Source of the DNA: Hedera helix
Taxonomy: Eukaryota; Streptophyta; Magnoliopsida; Apiales; Araliaceae
Reading direction: 5' to 3'
DNA length: 64,000 nucleotides
Assembly (NCBI GenBank): GCA_947179155.2
Contig: OX359286.1
Coordinates: 10,194,501 to 10,258,500, forward strand
Under the pieces are notes generated by a model. It was not told the DNA's origin. It did not search any database and was given only the letters and a program-made list of their open reading frames with translations. Numbering within the stretch: the first letter of the stretch is position 1; the number at the start of each line of letters is the position of its first letter. The position numbers and the translations under genes were made by a program. Positions 35,215 to 46,225 of the stretch are shown here, piece after piece.

Positions 35215-38200
35215 CTTTCTCAATCGTTGTATTAGAACGTTTGGATATTTAAAATCCTTACATTTCGATCCTAGTCCCATGGATCGCAACCTTTACTTTT
35301 CCTTTCATTCATTTATCATACAGCTCAACATTCGAATTTAATGTTGATTATATTTTCGCAATTATTCTTTTTCTCATAATTCATTTAATAGTCTCTATCC
35401 TGACCACCATCTTGAACAATCACAGTTCATAATTTAACATTATTCGTTCTATCAGGATCCAACATATATGTACATGCAAAACATCAATATAACTTTGACA
35501 AATTATCCACATTGGATCATAATATAAACGTTTAATAATAACGTTCACAACCTTTTCGGAAAAATCCGTCATAATCCGATATTTCTTGAAATTCATTTCT
35601 TAACCTGCAAAATTTTATATTAAACAAGTAATGAGCACAACGGCTCAGCAAGTTCAACAGTTTATACTTCACGTAGCACATACCTTAATATGTTTGGTGT
35701 GTGTCATACATCATGTGCTCGTGCTTCTATTTGAGCAATATATCTCATAAATATTCATATCTTTGCACAAATCACACATCCTTGTCATATTAATCACGTA
35801 TCACATAGCACATAATTTGTGTGCATTTAAACCAATATTATCACATCATAACAGTCAACATTTAACATTTAAGGGACTGAAGAACTTGCCTGGCGTCCAA
35901 TTAATAGCTTAAAACTTTAACTCGATCAACCTATGATCATAAAATAATCAAATAATAATTATTTATCCTCATATGATATTAATTTAATTATTTAATATCA
36001 TCTATAACGTAATTAACTCTACCCGACCCTTTAATTTTAGGGTACTGGGTTAATTATTAATTAATATGGTTAATTATATTAACCTCGTTCCTTAATAAAT
36101 TTATTTAACTTAATAACCAATGCCTTCATTACGGACAACTCAGCTCATCGGATAAAATTTAACATATTTGGTTGTCCGGATTTACATTTATTCATTTTCT
36201 AACATTTAAACTCATTAGATTAATATTTAAAATATTTAAATATTAATCTCCAATATTTAATATTTTTACAAAAATATTAAATTTAATGCCCAAACATCAT
36301 TTCTATATTTTTAATATTTTTCTAGAATTTTCTAGAATTTTTAAACAATTTTTAAACATTTATTTAATTAAAAACTGATTCTGGGGGCATTTTGGTAATT
36401 TTCGCGCCCTAGGGACATAACCGGAATTTCCCAGAAAGTCCAGGGGTATTTCTGTCATTTCGGTGGCTATAGGGACATATCTGGAATTTCCCGGAAACTC
36501 CAGGGCCATTACCGTAATTTTACACGCGTCTAGGACACGTTAGACATTACCGGAAAAGAGGAGGGGCATCACGGTCATTTCCGCCCAATTCGTCGGCCGC
36601 GCGTATCGCGCGACTCCTCCACAATCGACGCCAAACGGCGTCGTTTCGGTTTGCCAGTTTTTGGCCTCCGCGCATGGCGCGGCTTACCCTCAGGCACGGC
36701 GATAAAACGACGCCGTTTTATTGCCTGCTTCCGAAAAATACGCCCGCGCAATGCGCGGGCTACTGTTCCTTCTTCGTTTTCTGTTAACGTGAACAGTATA
36801 CCAACTTGCAAAATTTTCCATTTTTTATCAAAAAATTCACAACACAAACATTCCAAAAATCATATAATTTATATATCTTCATCCCAAAAATTATTTGGAA
36901 TCATTTTTCTATTTATTTTCTATTTTTCCACAATAATAAATTCCCACCATAATTACATAAAATAATTTAAATAAATGTATTTTTACCTTCCTTGGCCTTC
37001 CTTGAAGCTTAGAAATCTCCTCTAGATGACACCAAAAATTCTCTTTTCCTTCCGGTGACTATGGTGATCGGTGGTGGTGGTAGTGGTGGCTACGGGTGGG
37101 AAGAGAAAGAATGAGAGTGTTTATTTGCTTGCTTGTTGTTTTTCCTTTTATTTTCTCTCTCTTCCTTGCCTTTTATAGCCTTAAGTTGCTTACAATTTTT
37201 GGATAAATATTTCATTCCACCGACTTAACATGCCGACTCAGCCTTCTCTCGAATTTTCTAAATTACGCAAGCATAATTTCTAATTTAATACATTACATAA
37301 TTATAACGTGTAATAAATATTTTATATAATAAATATAAAATATTTATTTTAATTCACTAAAAATCATAATATAATTTATCATTAATATTAATACCTCTTT
37401 CGGGTACTTTTCTTGACAAATTTTGTACACGCATAATGCCATGCATGTAATTATTTGAGGTAATTTATACCTCCAAAATTCATTAAATAATTCACGTAGC
37501 ATATAAAAATTATTTTTCATAATTTTTCACTTCATTACTTGGACAACATGTTACATTAACATGTTCCCGTTTCTGAAATATTATCCTTCATAAAAGTCAT
37601 AATAATTTAATTATGCATACACATAATTTTTAATGAATTAAAACATTCATTCTTCCTCATTTAATTTCATTTCTTTACATTTCACACTAATTTCTTTATA
37701 TATATAAATTATATTATATAATTTATATATTTACATTTTCCTTTCTTAATTAATTTCTTAAATTCCTCCAACCATATTCCAATTAATCACCTTATATAAA
37801 TTATATAATTATTCTTATATAATTTATATAATTATTATTTCATTCGTACCTTATTTTAATTTCCTTATATAAATTATATAATTTATTATTATATAATTTA
37901 TATAATTACTTTTTCTTCTCAATAAATTTCTAAACTTCCTCCATAAAACTTGATAAAATCTAAAATCCATAATCACAATTTCACTAATTTTCTCATTACT
38001 TTTTCATTTAACTTTGGATTAATTTAATTATTAATCCATTAATTCTCATAATTAATGAAATCTATAATTTCAATTAAACATTCACATATATATAGAAATG
38101 TATATATATAAATATATACATATTTAATTCCTGCATTTCACATTATCACATAACCTCATAATTTCTGTATTTCCACAATAATTTAATTGTACACTTTATT

Positions 38201-38444
38201 GTACATTTACATATAATTTCTCTTATTCTTCATAAATTGTTTCCAAACAATTTATTTACTTTTCAATTACTTTAATTTCACACAAACCATCACCATCTTT
38301 GTACCGATTTAATTTACCAATTAAATCTCGTCAATTACATTAAATCACATAAAATAATAATTAATTTACATAACCTTGATAATTTTTATCAATTAAATTC
38401 TCATTTAATATTATTAAATAATTCCGAAAATTCGGGTCATCACA
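35019..38444 (-). repeat. 5' LTR (3426 bp) of the LARD-like element
   Basis: Near-perfect copy of 28516-31940; the poly-T run is 30 instead of 29. Every landmark of the partner LTR recurs about 6503-6504 bp further on. Confidence 0.94.
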
Positions 38445-38723
38445 CCTGTTCTACCTTAGTAGTAGTTCATGATCCTTAAAGACCACTTAGTAGTAAAGAG
38501 TCCTGATGTCAATTTCCCTTTCATTATGATATATCCTATGCTATTTGTTTATAAACTTGTTGAGTCATTTAGTTGCTCATTCTTGCTATATCATGACTTA
38601 TTTCAGTTAAGCCTGAATGTTCAAAACTAGACAAAGGCAAGGAAAAAGCCAAAGCTTAGATTAGCTTGATACATGCTAGAATAATTACTTATATGTAATT
38701 TCTGTTGTAAATCTTTTATATTC
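38445..38723 (+). repeat. Tekay-like LTR, third piece
   Basis: 274 bp of host LTR plus the CCTGT duplicate, between two insertions. It contains AAACTTGTTGAG...TTGCTCATTCTTGCTATATC (38553-38592), a box shared with the solo LTR next to it and with the end of the window. Confidence 0.7.
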
Positions 38724-41700
38724 TGTAACATCCCCAAATCCGGGTACCTTGAACCTTAGACTTGGTACGTCACGATACATCATCTTCATACATGTTCTAT
38801 AACTAATGCGGAATATATAAACGTAAATTGTTTATTCTACAACATTTCACAAGGTTTCTAACCTTAACTTATATATATACCTTTATATTCATAAAAAGGT
38901 TTACAAAATTACTTACATCATATAACAATTTAGTTATCATGCATAACACTATAATCTTGTCTTTTGCTTCTGCCTCCGTCTCTCCTCGGACATTCGTATT
39001 ATTCTGAAATTTATTATCATGATATAGCAAGAGTGAGCAACGGCTTTGCTTAGCAAGTTTAAATACAATAACGATATATCATGATTGAAAGAAAGAATAA
39101 GATTTTGAATTTTCAACAATATAATAATTATGAAAGAGTACGAATCATAATTTCAGTAATTGAATGACTGAATCAATTAATGTTGAGTGTCAATAATGAC
39201 CATGAACAAATTTAACTGAACCTTATGGTAATGAAGGTGATCAGCCTTTCATACCTGATGAACACATACAACAAGCACTATGTGCGAATCAACAATTTAA
39301 AGAGGTAGAATAATTATATAGAATTAAACCATAGCATGCTTGAAACACAATAACTTGAGTTTGAGTTAGGAACTTAAACAATAAAATAATATAACCTGCT
39401 CGAATATAAATTGAGTAGAGTTTAGGAAACTTGTCTGTCTGCTCAGTTACAATTAATGTCTAGCTTTAACTAACTGGCTTGAAAAGACCTAACATTAATA
39501 AAGTTGGTCTAATAATTAGTACAACGTATTTGTACAACTATACGCTCACTAAGGAACTTATCTACCACACATAAGTACTAACACATAATTTACATCAGTC
39601 AAAACAATATTATGAACCTTATAGACCCTCAATCAAATTAGGTTAATAATTTAACAAGTTAGAAAATATTTTACTTAAGTGCTAGACACTTGTTAAACCC
39701 TTAAACAACTTATTACAATTGTTTAATTAAAACATAATTAAATTCAAATTATTTATTAACTCAATCTCTATTTAATTACTATTTAATCTTGATTAAATAG
39801 AAATTAATTAATTATATTTAGTTATTACTTAAAATAAATAATAACTAATTGCACTTACTTATTATTTAATAATAATTAAATAATAAATAATTATTGATTT
39901 AATTTTAACCTTCTTTAATTTAATATTAATCAACTAATAATTAACTAAGAAATTAACCTCACTTATTACTTAATTTAAGAAAATTAAATAATAGTTTACG
40001 AATTTTAATCCTCCTTAATTATTATTTAATGTCAATTAAATAATAATTAATTATTTAATTAATTTTAATTATTATTTAAGATTAAATAATAATCAAATTA
40101 CTCATCCTTATTTATTATTTAAATTAAATAATTATTAATCTAATAACTTAATTTCCATTAATCATTATTTAATGTTACGTAAAAAATAATTAATTACTTA
40201 ATTCTCCTTATTTATTATTTAATAACATTTAAATAATAAATAATTAATTTATAAATTTTTATCTCTCTTTAATTATTATTTAATAGGAATTAAATAATAA
40301 TTTCTAATTTATCACCTTTATTTATTATTAACATTTTAAATAATAAATAATTAATGAAATCTTTATTTATTTAACTTAACCATAAATTTAGCTAACTAGA
40401 TTAATATTTAAAATATTTAAATATTAAACTTAATGAAAAATGTCATCCCAAATATCATTTTTGTATTGTTATTATTTTTGTTATAATTTTAAATTAATTT
40501 TTAAATATTTAAATTAATTAAAATTTCCCAGAATGGCAATTCTGTAATTAGTTGAAAACTGATCCGAGGGCAAAATGGTAATTTCGCCGAAAAATGAACG
40601 GAGGGGCAATCTGGTAAATTCCGCAGAAACTGATCTCGCGCATTGCGCGCGTTATACAGAATGCAGGACCAAAATGGTGCCGTTTTGAAAACCGGAAATC
40701 GACCTCCGCGCATTGCGCGCGGGTTATTTTATTTTATACGCCAAACGACGTCGTTTGGCTCCGCGTCTGGCAGAATTAATTGGCTTGCGCGCATTGCGCG
40801 GCCAGTCCCTTTTTTTTTTCTTCCGCAGAGTGTGAACAGTGCCTACTTTAAATAAAATTATACCTTTAAGAAATCTTTAACTCCTCAATAAAAATCCAAA
40901 AAAATTGTCAATCACTTAATATCAATTTATAACATGAAAATTTAATTTTTCATGATTTAAAAAATTTTACATCACATAAACTACCACAAATCATAATTTT
41001 TTGTGTATAACTCCATTTTGAGTGATTCACACTTTGTTTTTCTCATGATTTAATGTTCTATAATATTATAATATTAAATCTAAATTTTATAAAAAATATT
41101 TTTTTGGTCATTATTTTGAAATTTAATTTAACATCACCAAACACATGTTTTTAGCATATAAATTATACCAAAATACAAACCTAGCATATTAAACTCAAGC
41201 ATGACATAAATATTACTAATACACATTACTAACTATATTAGCATATTTATACCAACATGATTGTTTAATTAATTTAAAACAAAGGTAAATTTAAAATAAC
41301 CATTACCTTGTTTTAATGGCTAACTTCATTTTTCTTCCAAAATAGGTTGTGAAACTTGAAGACATGAACCAAGAACTCCTTCTCTACCTTCTCCTTGCTC
41401 TCTCTCAAAATACTTACTCTCCCAAGCTATTTCTCTCAAACTCTCTCTTTTGGAACTTGGAAAAATAAATGAAGTGCAATGTCTACAATTTCAAGTATAC
41501 TTGTAAACTTCTTAGATACAAAAATTATATCTATAATTCATGATGCTCCTACTTGGATACTTGCACAAAAAAGTTAGCCCATGACTTAGTTGGTGAGGAT
41601 TTTGTGGGAAAAGACTCACCAAAAAATTAAAACAAGCAACCTAATTATTAAATAATTAAATAATAAAATAAAATAACAATCAACTCACTCTCTTTTTCTC

Positions 41701-42182
41701 ATCCTTGCCGGCACATGCTCTTTATGTCCCAAAATGATTGTCATCATGCTCACTTTATTAATAATTAATAGTTACATAATTATTTTCCAAGTGGCTCAAG
41801 CTTTGGGCTTTATTTAAAAATACCAATTGGGCTTCTATTAAATTGTTTGGGCTACTAGTTTGCCAAATTTTATTATTCCTCACTTGGGCTACTAATTGAT
41901 CCATGTTGGGCTAATTTAATAATTTACACATTAATTATTCAATCCATGATTAAATAAATAATTAGATTGAATAAATAATTAAATACTCCAACCCATTAGT
42001 ATAAAATTACTAAATGGACTAATAAATATTATTCTTAATATTTCACATTGTTTACATTAATTAATTATCATATTAATTAATTTATAAAATTTAATTCACT
42101 CATTATATTCAATTTAATTGAATATTTAATTAATGGCAACTTATCAATTATTTTGATATTAAAACTTTAGAGTTTGTTCGCT

Positions 42183-42238
<56 letters not shown>

Positions 42239-42856
42239 TATACACATTACCTTACTTCAAAAACAATTTCGCAATAAATTATGAAATTAAAATAAATACA
42301 ATATATAATTTAATATATACTATTTAGGCCACAAATTAAATTATTTAATACATTTACATTAAATAATTCATTTCTCATCAATTATGAAAATAAATCCATT
42401 TACCCGAAAATACATTAAAGTAATAATATATTTACTCAAATTCTTATTTAAATTATTTAATTAATATTACACAAATAATTGTATAATTAAATTTCTCACT
42501 CCCATAAATCATTTACAATGATTTATTTAATTATAGAATATATTCAATTACTGTTTAAAATTACTCAATTAATTTAATCCCTTTATATATATGTACATAT
42601 ATATGAAATTAAATATTGTACAATATATATAATTACAATTCTCCTTTAATTATTTTAACTACTTTATATAATTTATAATTATATAAATTACATAATTATT
42701 TCTCACAAATAATTTATCAATAATTTGCATAAATGTTGATTAGTGAATATAATTAATTCCACAATAACCCTTTTAATTCAATTTCAGATTAATTTAATAT
42801 TAATCTATTTATTTATCACAATTTAATTAACCATTAAATTATGTTACTAAATATGC

Positions 42857-42925
<69 letters not shown>

Positions 42926-43183
42926 ACACGCAACCATGTCGCATAATTACATAACTCCACTAATTAATTCTCTTAATTTAATTAGACTTGTTATTAGTCA
43001 AGTTTATTGAATTATCACTTTACTTGCTAACTTATCAAAAATTTGATATCACCATATTTAAGTTAGTCCATTAAATTTAATTTGGACACCTATTTATCTA
43101 CCACTACTAGGTTATCAAACTCCAACTTTTATTAAATATTAAATATTTTATTTCTAATTCATTTAAATATCCGGGATATTACA
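38724..43183 (-). mobile_element. 4.46-kb Tekay-like solo LTR, TSD TATTC
   Basis: 4460 bp from TGTAACATCCCC to GGGATATTACA, with TATTC at 38719-38723 and 43184-43188. Compared with the neighbouring LTRs it has the same end symmetry, the box at 39017-39060, a GC module with palindromes at 40630-40800 and AT hairpins at 39859-40350. There is no PBS, PPT or coding region. Orientation is set by the Tekay-like terminus (CCCGGATTTGGGGATGTTACA-like end on minus). Two long (TA)n tracts lie at 42187-42234 and 42860-42921. At this size it is unusually long for a solo LTR. Confidence 0.88.
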
Positions 43184-43367
43184 TATTCTATTAAGATATG
43201 TAATGTCATGTTAAGGTTAATCGACCTTGGGAAGTGTAACATTTTTATAAGGAACCTTTTGTATTATTCCGCGAAGTTTAATTGCAATTTATGTATTTAA
43301 TTGTTAGTAAGTATTGTACAGTGGAGAACCAAAACTGAGATTATGGAACCCGGATTTGGGGTCGTCA
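43184..43367 (+). repeat. Tekay-like 5' LTR, last piece
   Basis: Starts with the TATTC duplicate and ends CCCGGATTTGGGG then TCGTCA, five bases before the PBS. Confidence 0.7.
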
Positions 43368-43372
43368 TAAGT

Positions 43373-43384
43373 TGGTATCAGAGC
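43373..43384 (+). other. Primer-binding site, initiator tRNA-Met type
   Basis: TGGTATCAGAGC. It is followed 4 bp later by an imperfect stem-loop (43389-43427) matching the position of stem-loops in two other elements here. Confidence 0.9.
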
Positions 43385-43460
43385 TGTAGGTTAGAAACGT
43401 TAGGATTGCGAAACCTAAGTTATAACCTTAGTACTAAACTCATATCGATTGCTTTAGGAG

Positions 43461-44380
43461 ATGAACGGGGAGATTCATCATGTTAGGTATTTTTTGAGGT
43501 GGATTGAGAAAATCCATCGAGCCAAGATGTACATGATAAAATATCATTTCATTTCATCAATGAATATATTTAATTGCTATATTAACATGTGTTATTTTTA
43601 TTTTATAGGTTGTCGGAGATTGGACAGTCTAGTCATGCTGCTGAGGAGGTGGTTTATACGGATATGCACATGGATATGACACAGCCGTTGGTGGCTACAT
43701 CAATAGAGTTTTTGGAGTCTGATCCCGATGAGGGTGATCATGAGGAGCCTGTTAAAGGTGGAGTTATGAGGCTATACAGTGAAGATAAGGCCGAGTCTGA
43801 GGAGTCTGGGGACGAGGAGCCAGCTGAGTACGCTAATGGAATAGGCACTACTGCCAATGACATCATTGACTCTCTGACTACGAAGAATGATGAGTTAGAC
43901 GATAGGGTTTAGCACTTGGAGGAGCAGAATCAAACCCACCAGCATACGGAGAACTAGTATAGGGATGCTGCATATCAGTTCTCTGGCGAGAACACGTTGC
44001 TTAAGGAGAAGAAGGCAGAGGTGGAGGCTAGATTAGCAGTAGTTGAGCTGAAGATTCAGCAAACATAGGCAGAGAAGGAGGAGATTAGAGGCCATTGGTA
44101 GTAGGCTACAGAGGATAGGATTGAGATGGAAATCTAGAGAGATGCTACTCATGGGCAGATGCTGGAGCTGGAGGACGAGGTCCGTGAGAAGAGGGGGAGG
44201 ATCGATAAACTTAGCTATGTCTATCGTTCTTCTTTTTGACAAATTCCATAGTAGGGTATACTACTACCTAGCTGAGGAGGGTCAGTCCAGGCACACTATC
44301 AGCAGGAGCTTGGTGAGGGCCATAAGGGATGAGGAGTACGATGACGTTGTTCGTTGAGGGATGCGCATGCATTAGTAGTA
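43461..44380 (+). pseudogene. Leader ORF upstream of gag in the Tekay-like element, decayed
   Basis: An acidic, Glu-rich protein with heptad-like coiled coil (LEEQNQTHQH, LLKEKKAEVEARLAVVELK, LELEDEVREKRGRIDKL), lying between the PBS and gag, where Tekay/Del-like elements can carry an extra ORF. I do not know its function. ATG 43461 opens a short exon-like stretch. GT at 43487 and a pyrimidine-rich AG at 43607-43608 could bound a 122-bp AT-rich intron whose removal keeps the frame into the open part ending at 43912. Without splicing the frame is also open but reads as unlikely hydrophobic sequence. After TAG 43910-43912 the coiled coil continues through several more TAGs, most of which could derive from CAG. 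Confidence 0.6.
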
Positions 44381-44725
44381 GTTTTCTTTATTTATGTAGT
44401 ATGTAAATAGATGCAGTAGAAATACAACTTTTGTTTTGACAGAGGGTTAGAATGATGTAAATCCCAACTCTAAGAAATTGTGGGATATGATTAAGGTTAG
44501 ATCCCGTCTTTTGTAGTATTTCAGGGATAGTAGCATTTATAGCAGTATACTTATGATGTAAAAGTGCTATGCACTATGGTTTTAGCATATAAATATAAAT
44601 GCAAATCTGTTTATGTTTATATGCGTCGAGATGCTTAATTGTACTTTAGTTAAATTGCTTAAGCTACAAAACGGAAGTAAAAAGATGAAATAACTTTAAT
44701 GATTTAAATTTTCTCTATACAGAAA
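44381..44725 (+). other. Spacer between leader ORF and gag
   Basis: About 345 bp, AT-rich, no coding or repeat signal recognised. Confidence 0.5.
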
Positions 44726-45916
44726 ATGCCGCCACATAGAAGAAGTCAACCACTACCCCCACCACCACCGGAAGAGTTAGTTAATGTAGGAGGGGTACCG
44801 CCAAACCCGGTGCAAGATTTTATGGAAATGCTAATGGGAGCATTCCACAGACGTAACGCGAATGCTGCTGGAGCACCAAACCCTACCGCTCCACTAGATA
44901 ACTTCAAAGATTTCAAACTACTAGGACCACTTAAATTTTGGGGCACAACGGATCCTATAGAAGCGCAAACTTTGATCGAGAAAATGGAAAAGGTCTTCGA
45001 GATTGCACGAGTAACGGAGGAGCAAATGACCTCATTTGCTACCTTTATGATGAATGGGGGACGAATTATTGGTGGAAGGCCAAGAAGAATAGAGCAGGGG
45101 AAGGAACTATCGCGTGGGCGCAATTTAAGGAAGTGTTCTTAGAAAATTACTTTTCGGAAAGCACGTAGGCCAGGATAGAAGTTCAATTCCTGGAACTCAA
45201 GTAAGGGAATATATCTGTATCTAACTATGCTGCTAAGTTCAAATGAATTGGCAAGGTTCGCTCCACACCAGGTGGACACTGAAGCTAGACGCGCAAGAAG
45301 GTTTGAGCAGGGACTTAAGCCATGGGTTTATAGTAGAGTCGATGTTCTTTAGATTATTAACTTCGCAACTTTGCTAGAGAAAGCTATAATCGCAGAAAGG
45401 GGAAATGAAGCTCTAAAGAAGCACAATCAAGAACGGAATAAGAAAACAAGCGAAGGAGGAAACAAAGAAGGTAGAAGCGGGGGTAATAACTCAAATAAGT
45501 GCAAGTGGAACAACAACCAACAACAATTCGGGGACACCTAGGGAAGCAAACCAAAGAAAGTAAACAAATGCACCCAGTGCGGGAAGAACCACACGGCGGA
45601 GTGTATGAAGGGAAGAAAAGTCTGCTACAACTATGGGCAAGAAGGGTACATTGCTACTAATTGTCCCACACCTAAGAAGAGAGGTTGTTTCTCATGCAGA
45701 GCTGCGGACCATCAAATCAAGAATTGTCCGAAAAGGAAAAATAGCGGGGGAAGTACTGGTTTTAAGGGAAAGAACAACAAGTTCACCATTGGAGGCCCGA
45801 TGCAACAGAACAAACCAACAACACAGACTTTCAACATGATGATGCAAGATGTCGTGGAATCAAAAGACGTGGTGTCATGTATTATTCCGATCAATGATAT
45901 AAATACATATGTATAC
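44726..45916 (+). pseudogene. gag: Tekay/Del-like gag, disrupted and truncated
   Basis: Starts at ATG 44726 with MPPHRRSQPLPPPPPEE. Next comes the capsid region (FKDFKLLGPLKFWGTTDP, EKMEKVFEIARVTEEQ), typical of chromovirus gag. A frame change near 45030 is needed to continue into WAQFKEVFLENYFSES, which ends at TAG 45166-45168. Further stops follow before the basic linker and a triple Cys/His cluster: CTQCGKNHTAEC, a degenerate CYNYGQEGYIATNC and CFSCRAADHQIKNC (about 45570-45726). Reading ends near 45905-45916, where a truncated Athila/Tat LTR begins. Protease and pol are missing. Confidence 0.85.
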
Positions 45917-46201
45917 ATTCTTAGATTCACCTATCTTAAATTGCTTTCTAGTTTAAATGTTAATTTACATTATTTTCATTTTCTTTTATTCCATTAAATC
46001 AACTGTTTGAATTAAGATCGACTTGATACAATCGGTATTTGGAACTCGTTAGAACTAATTCCTTGTGGGATCGACTTTTACTTTCACTTTATTACTTGTT
46101 GACACCGTGTATGCTTGCATGTTATTCATTCAAATGAATTCGAGATCGGGATTTATCCAGCAAAATAAAATATAAATAAAGAGTTCCGATTTCGACCAAC
46201 A
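45917..46201 (+). repeat. 5' LTR remnant of the Athila/Tat-like element
   Basis: About 285 bp matching 61377-61659 (ATTCTTAGATTCACC to GACCAACA), with roughly 8-10% mismatches by eye. Confidence 0.85.
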
Positions 46202-46204
46202 AGT

Positions 46205-46225
46205 TTTTTTCGTTGTTGTCGGGGA
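46205..46225 (+). other. Degenerate tRNA-Asp-type PBS
   Basis: TTTTTCGTTGTTGTCGGGGA against the canonical TGGCGCCGTTGCCGGGGA. The pattern and place fit, with several substitutions, mostly C-to-T. Confidence 0.7.

Larger units (their letters stand above)
28516..38444 (-). mobile_element. Complete coding-free LTR retrotransposon (LARD-like, Tekay-type ends), TSD CCTGT
   Basis: 9929 bp, flanked by CCTGT at 28511-28515 and 38445-38449. Two LTRs of 3425 and 3426 bp surround an internal region of about 3.08 kb. On minus: 5' LTR 38444-35019, PBS, internal, PPT, 3' LTR 31940-28516. I found no gag or pol motif in any frame, so this is a large retrotransposon derivative mobilised by a relative. The two LTRs differ, as far as I could compare, by one substitution (31491 C versus 37995 A) and one T in a poly-T run, so it is a very young insertion. 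The ends and PBS resemble Tekay/Del chromoviruses; lineage is an inference. Confidence 0.93.
23636..45916 (+). mobile_element. Tekay/Del-like gypsy element, 5' half, carrying nested insertions
   Basis: A 5' LTR in four pieces (23636-24772, 26671-28515, 38445-38723, 43184-43367) sums to about 3.43 kb, close to the 3425-bp LTR of the element nested inside it. It is followed by an initiator-Met PBS, a leader ORF and a decayed gag. RT and integrase are absent; the sequence fuses at about 45916 to a truncated Athila/Tat LTR. The LTR start is inferred from a quasi-symmetrical end (TGACCACAAATTC against terminal GGATTTGGGGTCGTCA), so that boundary is weak. The three insertions within its LTR each have a perfect 5-bp TSD. 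Confidence 0.68.
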
